This document shows, in pieces, positions 1 to 12,000 of a stretch of 47,611 nt of DNA. Source of the DNA: a virus; the IMG/VR virus record IMGVR_UViG_3300042905_005722, positions 1 to 47,611 of that record; one strand, 5' to 3'. Below the pieces are notes generated by a model. It saw only the letters and a program-made list of their open reading frames with translations. It was not told the DNA's origin and made no database searches. Each line of letters begins with the position of its first letter. Within the stretch, counting starts at the first letter, position 1. A program made the translations under genes and the position numbers.

Positions 1-3000
1 GGACGGCCCATCATCAAGGACAGCTACGTGCAAAACCTGCGCGACGACGGCCTCGCCGCCGTGGCCGACGCCATCCCCTCGACCGAGACTCAGACCCGCA
101 ACCGCTATGCCCAAAAACCCACCGCCGAAGGACCACAGCCTGCCAGCGCAAATCAACCCGGACCTCAGCAACCTCAGCCCGCAGCAGCGCAAGGTGCTGC
201 ACCAAACGCTGGCAGCAGCACCAACGCAGGCCCAGTTCAAAATCCTGCTCAACAAGGGACTCAGCCGACACGAAGCGGGAGTGCTCCTGCACAATCTGGC
301 GCTCCGGTAGCCGCCGAGGCCCCATCTACCAAAGCACCCACGACCGAGAAGGCCATCGCCGACTGGCTCGTGGACCGCTACATGCCGGACAAGGAAGCCG
401 AGGCCGCCGCCAAAGCCATCGCCGCCCACCCGCAAATGGCAGGGAAGTCCTTCGAGGACTTCAACAAGATGGCCGGCTCCCAACGCGACGCCCTGTTCGC
501 CGAACTCGGCATCACTGGCAGCAAGGCCAAGTCTAAAGCCGCCGACGACCCGTTGCGTTACAACAGCGCGTCAGCAGATCCATTCGCCGCTGCCAAGGCC
601 AACGCCAACAAAGCCGCCGACGAATTACTCAACGCCGTCAACAAATCCAAAACAACGTCGCCCGAGGACATCGCCGACGCGCTCGCCAAGGCGCAGGCTG
701 CCTACGACGACACCATCGAAGGCACGTCCGAACGTGCCGCCGCCGAGAAACGCATCGCCTACCTGCGCGAACGCCAGGTCGTGGCCGACCTCGCTCCAGT
801 GAAGGCGTCCGTGAAGGCCAAGGAGATCACCGAGGCCGACGCCACCGCCGCTGCGGCCCAAGCCGTCGAAGCCAGCGGTCAGACGCTCACACACAGCACA
901 CTCCGTCAAGCCCTCGAACTCGGCCTTGGCTGGACCACCGAGCGCTCAAACGTCGCCGCGCACAACCACCTCGGCACCAAGGACCAGTCCGAAACTCCGC
1001 TGGCCACCGGCGACCGCGCCGACACCGCCAACCGCCCGCAGCCAACGCCGTTCTCCGACGAGGGCAAAGACCCCAGCGCCGCACGCATGGGACCGGACCT
1101 CAGCATCAAGAGCAAGTCGCCTCTGCGCAAAAACAGCGCCTACTCCCGCTCCAAACTGTTGACTCTGGCCCGCATCAAAGACCCGGCCAAGAAAGCCTGG
1201 GCACGCCAGGCCTTCGCCGCCATGGAGGACAGCTTCCAGCGCCACCACGCGCTGTATGACGCCATCGCTGTCGGTCCCGCCGCGGTGCGCCGCCTGAATG
1301 GCAGCATGACCGCCGTGGAAGAGATCGACGGCCGCATCACCCGCCTGCTCGACCTCGACGCCATCGTGGCGAACTTCGACTACCTCAGCAATCCGGCCGA
1401 CGCCATCCGCGCCACCGGCATCGAGGAGGACATCCACGCCGTCGTCCTGCGCCTCGCCCGCACCCAGCCGGAGAAATACGGTCGCGAAGCCATCCGCCGC
1501 CAGTGGCGGAGTCTGCCGCAGATGCTCCGTGCCCAGGTCTGGCAAGCCTACGACTACGGCCGGACCACCATGCCCGCAAAGCTTACCGCGGCACAGGAAT
1601 ACCACATGCAGAACGAGTTTCTGCGCATGCTGGTGCAGGACCAGGCCTTCGCCCAGGCCATCACCGAGACGGTAGACACCCCCACCACGCTCGTCGCGTG
1701 GATCCGCGACTTGCTGCGCGACCTGTCCAAAACCCTGCGTGACCTCATGGGCTTGGTTGACGCCCCGCTCCGTGCCGAACTCGAAGGCATGGTGGCCCAG
1801 ATCGCCGACCAGCTTCGCATCTACGAGGGCAAAAGCCGTGGCAACGAGGACCGCCTCGCCACCCTCGACTACCTGCGCGACCCCGCCGGCATCGCCCTCC
1901 AGGCCATGGAGAACGGCGTCCTCTTCGACCACCTCGCCAAGACCGACCCAAGCCTCTCCCCCGAGGCCATGGCCCGCGCCTTCGACCTGCTCACCCCCGA
2001 GCTTCAATCCATCGCGTACCGCGCCTACCGCTCCAGCAAACAACCAGGCACGAAGAACCAGGAACGGAAAGAGAACAAGTCCGACCTCCTCCGCCACCTG
2101 CTCACCGCCATGACCGGCGACCGCAGTGTGTCCCGCGAGGTGCAGACTGCGCTGCTGGCATCCTCCGACCGTTTGGGATTCCCGCCCGAACTCGAATTTG
2201 CCCAGTTCATCCAAGGGGGCACCAATGAAGGTGGCAGCATGCCGAATGCCCGCCAGCGTGCTCGTATCGAAGCCGCCGAGGCTGAAGGACGCGAAGAAAC
2301 CCCAGCTGGTGGTCATGGCAGTCTCATGGTCTGGCCAGACGAAGCGCAGTTTGTGCGAAAACACGGTTTCGGACGCACCCACCTCAACACCACTGCGCTG
2401 GCCATGTATCAGGCCGCCAAAGCGGGCAGCCAGCCCGCGATGGATCGCCACGCTCGACTGCTTGTGCGTGAATTGACCGAAGAATTGGGGGAAAGCCCCG
2501 AAAATGCGCAAAACACCGCCGATACACTCATGTCGGCAGCAAAAATGGCGGCAGGAACGATGCAGGGAGAGAGAGGCCGACCTGCCGGAGAAGCGCCAGG
2601 CACTACGAGCAGCACCGCTGACTCGCAACGTGGGTATCTCCCTGCATCTACCCGCTCCACGAATCTCCTCTCCCGCCTCGTTTCCCGCCTCACCCAGCGC
2701 ACCGAGGCCCCGCCTGCCGACCTCCTCGCCCTGCTCAAACAGCAGCCCGAGGCCGCCCGCAAGACCCTCGCCAGCCTGCACGCCCGCCTGCTCCGCGCCA
2801 GCGCCGATCTCGCCGGCGCCCAGTTCGCGCAAAGCCAGACCATCACCCCTGCGACACTGGCACGCCAGGTCGCTGCCGCCGTCACCAGCACCCCGCCACC
2901 ACCGCCCGCGCCAGCAGTCAACACGGCGCCTCAATCGCGCCCCGTGCCGCGCACGCCGCTGGCCATCACTGAGGCGCCGCGCCCCGGCGCCAGCCGCCCT

Positions 3001-6000
3001 GCCTACGTCAACCCGCAGGCCATCGACGCCATGGTCGCCGACATGGCCGACCGCCGCCAGCGCATCGCCGAGGTCGAAGAAGCTCTGGCCAAACGCGATG
3101 CCGAGATCGAGGCATTCGCGAAGCGCAACAAAATCGACAACCTCGTCACGGCCAAATACAAGCTCGAGGAACAGGAGCGCCGCGAGGCCGAGCGCCGCAA
3201 GGTGATCGCCGAAAACCGCGCCAAGTTCTTCCTGCGCGACAACGCCCTGCGCGAGATCGAGCAGGCCCGCCAGAACGGCCGCAACGTCGAGAAGGAGTCT
3301 CTCATGTTCCTCCTTGGCACCGGTCAGATCGGCCGCCGCCGTGGCGCCGCCGACCTGCGCCTCATGGGAGAGTCGGAGAAGCGCATGCTCGCCGCCCTTG
3401 GCATCGGTGTGGACACCGCCACGGACGGTGGCTACTACTACACCCTCAGCCGCCTGAAGTCCGCCCTCCTGGCCGTGGAATACACCCTGGACGGCAGCGC
3501 CGAGCGCCAGCTTGCGCTCGACGAACTCGACTACGTGCGCCAGCAGCCCGTCGAGTGGCAGACCGCCCCGGACGACTCGAAACCCGCCTACGTCCAGTGG
3601 CACCGCGGATGGGAGCACCTCATCATCCGCGACAGCGCGCTGGCCGACCTGGCCCTCACCATGCCAAACGTGGCTGCCGCCATCCCGCACAGCGAGTCCG
3701 AGCGCCGCGCCACCCTGGGCCTGCCCGCCCAGCCCGCCCCGACCACCGAACGCCCCGTCTCCGCAGAGAAAAAGCAGGATAGTCCATCCCCCACACCCAC
3801 CGCCTCACCCACACACACACGCGTGGAGGCGCGAGACGAAACCACCCCTGTGGAGGCACCCCCGGCAGCCCGCGCACCCGCCGCACGCCCCTCGCCAAAG
3901 GCCCGCATCCCCCTCGGTGGCAAACTGTCGCTGCCCGCCGAGTTCGCGTCCCAGGACGATCTCGACGCGTTCAACTACCAACTCGACCGCGAGTCCCTGC
4001 TGCGCGAGACAACCACCGCCGCCGAGCGCCGGAAGGCCACCGAACGCATCCAGTCCCTCCGTGCCCGCCTCATCGACGAGTCAGGCGCTACCAAGGAGGC
4101 CATCGAGCAAAAACTCGCCGACTACCACCGCGCCGTCATTGACGGCGCGAAAAAAGCGGATCCGGTCGAGGTTTACCGCCCCACCCCGTTCCACGCCTTC
4201 GCTGGCGCGATCACGGACACCAGCGAGGCCACGCTGCCCGCTCCCGTCGGTGGCGACATCATCAGCGGCATGAAGGCGCAGGGCATCCGCCACCTCGGCC
4301 CGCCGGACAACAGCGACGGCTGGGCCTGGTATCGCGAACTCAAAGCCGACGCCGCCATGTCCAAGATGAAACCCCGCGAGGCCAACCGCCTCGCCAAGGC
4401 TGGCGACATCACCGACGCGAAGGCCCGCCTCGCGTGGATCGACATGCATGTGGTCTCGCAAACCGGCGGTCGCTCCATCGACGAGGCCGCCGCCGAGCTC
4501 AATGAGTCCGAGTACCAGCAGTTCCCGATCACCAGTGGCGAGGAACTCGGCCGCGCCATCATGGACGCCATCGCCACCCGCCTCACCGCCCGCGATGCCG
4601 CCCCTGACCCCGTCGTCCAAGCCGAAAAGCAGGCCATCCAGCAGGGCGGAGACTTCCGTGCCGTCGCCGAAGGTGCCCCCGGCCAGCCCTTCACTGGCCG
4701 CACCCTCGCCGCCCGCGTCCAAACCGGCGACGAAATCCAGATCGGCTCCGAATGGCTCACCGTCACCGACATCGATGCCGAGGAAGGCACCGTCGCCCTC
4801 GACAGCGACCGCTACGGCCCCCAAGCCATTGAGCCTGACCAAACCATCCGCCTCCGTGCCATCGGTGACGAGTCGCTCAGCGACTCGCCAGCGACTCGCT
4901 CAACCGTCGCTCAACCCTCGCTGAGCGATCTCCAAAACGACCCCGACGTCATCGCCGCCCGCGACGAACTCCTCGCCGCCATGCGCGAGGCCGGCATGCT
5001 CTCCGCCTCCGACCGCATGGGAGCCATCGGCTATGTGAATGACAATGGTTCTGTCTCTCTTAAATTCGGCCAACTCAGCAAACTCCGTCACTCAGAGACA
5101 AAACACGCCCAAAACACCTTCCGTTATGTCGCAGCAGAAGGCACCGTGTTCTGGTGGAAAACCCCAACCGAACTCGAACAGGAAGCGGTGGCCGCCGAAT
5201 TTGAACGCCGAGGCTATTCATCCCCGCGCCATAAAAACATCCTCACCAGTGACACTGAGTCCAGCCTCAAAACACAGGACTTAATCCACGGTAAACTCCC
5301 CGCCTCCCACCGTTTCACCCCCGAGGAAATCGCCACCGTTCGCGAAGAACTGGCATCCAACCGCCTGGATGATGCCTACCAGGGCGGCAACGCCTGGTTC
5401 CACCCGCGCACCCAGAAGTGGATCAATCTCGGCATGGAACCCCACTTCATGGCCGCGCCGATGATCCACCAATGGGGCTACGGCCCCGCCATGGTGGATG
5501 GCTGGGCTCGCGTCGTGACCGAAACCAACTCCCGTGGCGAGCGCACCCTCGGCGTCGAGTTCTACGGTCCCCTCACCCGCCGCATCCAGCGCGTCATGTT
5601 CGACACCGCCCTCACTCGCGGCATCGACCCCGACAACATCGCCTACGACCCCCACGCCGAACGCTACTACGGCAAAAAATACGACGACGAAACCGGCGAC
5701 CTTCTCTCCGCCTCCCCTCGCCAACTGGAAAAACTCCGCGACGATGTCCTGCGCTCCAACCTGTTGGAATCCCGCATGCGTGGTCCTCGTGCCTGGCTCA
5801 CCCCAAGAGCGGAATGGATCAATGTGCAGGAGCATCGCGAGGTCTTCCCGCCAAAACCCCACATTCTGCACAGTTACGACGCCATGCATCAAGCGGGCTT
5901 CGTGCGCGTGGCCCACTCCATGCTGCTGCATGCCGAGTTCCACACCGGTCGCCTAACTCCCGCTCAACGCCGCGAACTCGAAAACACCGCCATTGAACGG

Positions 6001-9000
6001 CAGACCGAACTCTCTCTCGACCCCCAGCCCCTCCCCGCCTCCCCCCGCTTCCGCAACGCCGCCTCCCAGTTCGCCGACACCGCCTGGAACAAAAACATCC
6101 GCAGCTTCCCGGCTTTCCTCGACTTCGCCGCCAAAACCGTCCCCGAGGCCTTCCCGGTCCTCAAGACCCCGCACCTGCGCAGCGCCTGGAACACCATCCT
6201 AAACGAAAAAGACTTTCCTGAGATCACCCGCGCCGAAGAGGCCGACGCCCTGCGCCCTTACGGCAGCCCGAAGATCGAGCGCCGCTTCGGCGAAATGCCG
6301 CCCGACATCGCCGCCCGCGACGAATCCATCACCCCCGAGTCCCTCGGCATCCCCACCGTCAAACTCGCCAAGCAAGCTAAACCCGTCCCCCCTACCGACC
6401 TGCTCGGCAACCCAATCGCAGAACACGAAGAGGAGGATGAAGACGAATCTGGCGACTCAGAAGACAAGGTGCAGAATCGCGGTTCCACCGAACTGCAACG
6501 CCTCCAAGCCATCGACGAGCTGTACGGCCCTCTCGCTCCCGGCGTCGAGGTCATGGAGACGCAGAACCAGGACGGCGACACCGTGCCCCACATCATGCGT
6601 GGACGTGGACTCATGCTCGCCATCGACGGCCAGCCCCACGTCGCCATCCGGTCTGTGGCCTTGCCATCGATCGGCACCGGTCACGCCCCCGGCGTCCGCT
6701 TCCTCCCGCTCGCAGGCGACAAATCCAACTGGACCGGCCACATCAACAAAGCCCTCCGCATCGCCGATCCACAGCTCGACGACCACACCGACATCTACAT
6801 CGAGCCCTACGGTGGCGGCCTCGTCTATCTCCAGAACCTGGAACCTCTCCTGCGCACCACGAAGCCCGTCTTCATCGCCTCCAGCCAGGAGTTCGAGCCA
6901 GACCGCAATCTCATCTACACCACCCTCCAGCGTGGCGATGCCGCCGCCCTGGCGGACATTCAAGCCATACTGAGCGACATCAACCACAAACCCCAAACCG
7001 ACGCCGGCGAGGCCCTCGTGCGTGTGTTTTACACCAAGTCGAAAAAACGCATCGTCCGCAAGCTCTCCCCTGGTGCCGCAGCGCAACTCCCCAACCTCGT
7101 CGCACTTCTCCAGCGCCCTAATGTCAAAATCCTCCCATGGAATGACGTCCAGACCTTCGAGCGCGCCACTGCCTTCGCCCAGCAAGGCAAACGCGTGACG
7201 CTGCTGGAAGACTCCAACTACGCCGACCTCTACGCCGAAAAAACCCAGGACCAATACAAAGACATCGACACGCATCCGGACATGTTCAATGCCGGCAAAA
7301 TCACCGACTTCATCGGCAAAGACCCCAAAAAACTGCTCACGCAGAAACTCCCCGTCTATCGTGCCGTCCTCGACGCCGGCGGCACCGTCATCGCCACCAA
7401 CAACATGAACCCCGACCTCATCAACGGCCTCCTCGCGGAGTTCGGTGATGCCGGTCACTGGTTTGGTTACGCCCACCGCACCCGTCCCGTGCCGGACGGC
7501 TTCATGCGCCACCCGGATGGCAAGGGCGTTCTTTGGTCCACCGAGCGGCCAGAATACCTTGCTATCCTGCGAAAAGGAGTCGTTAATCCCACCACAGGAG
7601 CACCCAAATATGGAACAGACACCTCAGCAGGACTTGACTATCGGACAGGCCCACGGCGGTTACTGGAAGGACTTGATCGCGCAGCACAACCTCGTCGAAC
7701 GCCAAGTCCTCACACAGGAGGAAGCCTCGAAGCTGCTCAATCACTCCGTGGACCAACCCATACCAACGGACCTAGCCCAAGTGCTGGACCGGTGCCTGGC
7801 AGCGACGGCAAAAAAACCGATCCCCGCACCCCAGTCCTAGACGCCACCATGTCCGGCGGTCCCGACTGGGACTTCACCCAAAGCGCCCAAGTCGCCGCTG
7901 AACTCGACGCCGGATGGAGATCCGCTGACGAGCGTGATGCCGAGATGATGGCCGCCGGCGGCATCGACGACACCGAGGACGCCATCACCCTCGACGAACT
8001 CGAACGCGCCGAGATCGAGCGCCAACGCCAGTTCTACCGCGATATCAACGGCAACACCCGCCCCGAGGCACTCCAAGCCTCCCGCCGCATCCACCCCGCC
8101 ACCGGCCAGCCCCTCGCCGCATCATCCCGCAAAAAAGGACCCACCTTCCCCGGACTCAAGAAGCCCACGCTGCCCGCGCCCACGCCGCGCCCTGAACTCT
8201 TCGATGAATGGGCAGCCGCACTCGGCTACGCCAATTCACTCTACGGCTACCGTGGCGAACCCACACCCGGCGAACGCACCGGCTACGGCAACACCGAAGG
8301 CAATGGCATCTACCTCATGCGCAGTCGCGACGAAGCCGAGCCGTTCGGCCATGTACGCCGCGTCCAGTTCCCTGAACCGCACCGCCCCTTCCTCGTCACC
8401 GGCGACGATCTCTACCTCCTCAACGAGTCCGAGGACCTCGACCAGCCCATCGACCCCGCCAAGGACACCCCCTGGCTCCAGGCCAGCAAATACGCCGCCC
8501 AGCACGCCCACAACCTCGGCAAAGGCCGCTGGGACGCCCAGCTCGCCGGCGACATCCTGACCAAGCTCCTCATGGAGTCCGGCTACGACAGCGTCTATGT
8601 CAAAGGCATGCCCGACGACTGGGTCGTCCTCCTCCGCACCACCCGCCCCGGCCAAAAACCCCTCGCCCCCCTCCCAGCCTCAGCACGCACCCCAAGTGAT
8701 GCGGGCACTTCTGCCCGCACCTCTCCCCGTCTCGCGGCAGCGCCCCGCGAAGTCGAGCCCGGCTTCTACTCCAAACTCGAGCAGGTCATCACCGACAAAC
8801 TCCCCGCCAAAGGCAACTCTCCCGCCAGCGTCAAAGCCCTCCTCGAAAATAACGGCGTCAAGACCGATGAAATCAAATGGTCCGGCCTCCTCCCCTGGCT
8901 CCAGGAACAAGCCAAAACCGGCCCCATCGCCCAGTCCGCCCTCCTCGACTACCTCCGCACCCAAGGGGCCGTGAAGTTCAGCGTCACGCAGCTCGGCGGA

Positions 9001-12000
9001 CCCCTCATCCCCGCCAACGATGAAAAGCGCTACCGTGAACTAGTCCGCATTTCGGACCCCACCCCTGAGCAAGAAGCCGAACGCATCGCCATCTTCCATC
9101 GCCGGCACAACGCTCGCAAAAGCACCGCAGAAACCCGCAACACCCAATGGCAACTCCCCGGCGGCACCAATCCCCAAGAAGTCGTCATCACCTGGAATCA
9201 GTCGTTACCACCTGAGCCGACCCATGAGGACCGCGCCAACTCCATGTCGCGCCGCGAATTGATCCAATGGTATCGCACGCATATTTTCGACGACATCCCC
9301 CAGGACGCCTCCGAAGACGCCGTCACAACCGAGCGGCTTCGACAATTGTTCATCCAAAACGCCACCCTCCACCCGAGCAACAACCCCTACTACAAAACGC
9401 CTCCACGCGTCTCCCCCAACTACCCCGAAGACACCACCCACTACGGCGACCTCGACGCCCTCGCCTGGTATCGCGCCAACGACCGCACCCTCGACGGCTC
9501 CCCCGGCCTCTTCGTCGAAGAATTCCAGTCCAAATGGCACCAGCTTGGACGGGACAAGGGCTATCGGGGGGACCGACAGGCTAATGGGCTTCCGACCGCT
9601 TTCACCCTCAAAGAAAACGCAGGGGGATGGAGCGTTTATGACGCACAAGGACGCGATGCAGGCTGGGCAGAAACACAAGAGGATGCTATCAAAGCAGCAC
9701 TGAAATACGAAGGAGGAAGTGATACCGGCATCCCCGACGCCCCCTACCGCACCGCCTGGCCCCTGATGCTTTTCAAGCGTGCCCTGCGCGACGCCGTCGA
9801 AGCCGGCAAAGCCTGGATCGGCTGGACCACCGGCGACACCCAAGCCGACCGCTACGACCTCAGCAAGCAGGTGGACCGAATTCGTTACATCCCGGGACAC
9901 CAACGACTGCTCGCCGACAAAGGCGGCACGAACGTGATCGACCAAACAGTGCCGCCCGAGAAACTCGCCGACCATGTAGGCAAGGACATCGCCGAACGCC
10001 TGCTCAACAACCCCACCCGCATCATTGACGCCCTCGGTGGCGCACAGCACGAACTCTCCGGCCTCGACCTCCGCGTCGGTGGCGAAGGCATGCGCAAGTT
10101 CTACGACGACATCCTCGTCAAAGAGTTCGGCAAATACGTCAAGCAGTGGGGCGGCAAGGTGGAGCAGTCTGAGATCAACACCAGCACCACGCTGTCCACC
10201 CCCGAATTTAAACCCATCTCAGGCAGCGACTGGGAAACATTCGCTGGCGCTGAGGCTTTCGCCAATGGTGACCGGCCTCTATTTGCGGAAACCACCATCA
10301 ATGTGGACGGCCAGCCGGAATCCGTGGTTGTCATCATCGATGCCAACGGTCTGCAAATGGTGTCATCTGAAGGCGAAACCAACTGGATGGCCCCCAATGA
10401 CGTTTTCCCCGGTCAGACTTCCTCCGGCTGGTGGCGCTCCGCCGCATCGGCCCAGTCCGCCGTCGAGATCGCCTGGAAAGTCGAAATGAGCAAGTTCTGG
10501 CGCGAACTCCAGCCCATTGTGGGCGAAGGCGTGGCCACCCCACGCCAAGGCACCACCCCCATCTGGCGCATCACCATCACCCCCCAGATGCGCGAGAGCG
10601 TCTCCCGCGGCCAGCCCCTCTTCGCCGCCACACGCTTCCCGCTCGACCGCGCCCTGGCACCCACCGCCACCGCCCCAAACGCCCTCTTCGCGCCGTCTCC
10701 CCGTCTCCCTGTCTCCCCGTCTCCAAGTCTGCTAAACGCCGCCTACACCGCCGCAGCACGCGGCCAGAGCAGCCAATGGCTGCCGATCCGCGCCGTCTTC
10801 GCCCAGGCCCGCCTCCTCGACCCACGCCTCACCCCGGACGCCTTCATGGCGGCCGTCAAGGCCGCCGACGACGCCGGCACGGTCTATCTCTCCCCGCCGG
10901 AGTCCGCCGCCACCGTCGCCGCCGCAGGCCCCTTCCAGCTTCGCAACGCCTCCGGCATCGTCGTCACGGACATGACACTGGCTCCGTCCGCGCTCGCCGC
11001 TTCAAATCGCCGCAACTCGCGACAAACCAGTGGCTTTCTAGCCCCGCAGGGTGTAGCTTGGAAGCATGGAGAATCTCGGCTTATTCAAGGGCTCGCCCAA
11101 GCAGACGCTTTCAAAGGAACAGGCGTTGGCCTTGTTTCGAGCGAATCAGAAAAACCGGAAACTTACACGCGTACCGGGCGATCAATTCCGCCCTACACCG
11201 AACGCGCAGACCTCTCCGACCTTGCCTACGAAGAAGCAAAGCTGATCGAACGCGCCAGTGCTGAAGGATTCTTCTGGGACAACGCCCAAGTCGAAAAAAT
11301 CATCGCCTACCTTGGCGACGCCGGCGGCGGCACCGAGCACGATGTTTACATCACTGGCGAAAAACGCCATCTGATCGTCATCCGCAGCACCATCCTCGAC
11401 AGCTACGGCTTCCAAGGCCGCTCTCCGGCTCAATACCTCCAGCGCCTCCAGAGCTACAACACCGCATTCCCCGGCATCCAGACGCGCATGATCGGCGTCT
11501 CACGCAACACGCGTGGCAACGGCGTCATCTGGACCGTTCAGCCCTTCGTCGAAGGCATCGAACTCAAGGATGACAAGCGCCTCCAAAGCCTCATGGAGGC
11601 CAAAGGCTGGGTCCGCATCGACGGCCCCGGCGACGACACCATCGTCTATCGCCACCCCCCGACCGGCGCCATCATTCGCGACGCCCACACTGGCAACATC
11701 CTCGTCAAAGGGAAAGAACTCTTCCCCATTGACGTCATCGTCACCAGCCTCGGCTCACTTTCCGAAGTCGCCCCGTCTCCCAGTCTCCTAGTCTCCCCGT
11801 CTTCGCCCCTCCCCGCCGCCCAGCGCGTCGAGCAGGCAGCCGCCCAAGTCGAACCCAATCCCACCCCAGCCCAGCAGGACGCCGGCAACTACCAGAAAGG
11901 CCACCTGCGCTGGAACGGCCTCGACCTCACCCTCGAAAACCCACGCGGCACCGAGCGCACCGGCCGCAGCAAAGATGGCCGCGAATGGTCCGTCACGCTG

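Noticed and set aside
2225-2476. A fourth overprinted small gene in the giant frame
   Set aside because: Third-position bias partly favours the alternative frame up to about 2360, but beyond that the giant frame is clearly better, and the alternative product is poor in helices and rich in Pro/Arg/Ser.
946-3690. A 914-codon open frame on the minus strand
   Set aside because: It is a mirror of the G/C third positions of the giant plus-strand gene; its product is Gly/Val/Glu-rich with no recognisable domain, while the plus frame has known motifs.
10431-11264. A 277-codon plus-strand frame overlapping the giant gene
   Set aside because: Arg/Pro/His-rich low-complexity product typical of a wrong frame; the giant frame has ITPQMRESV and other family motifs over most of this stretch.
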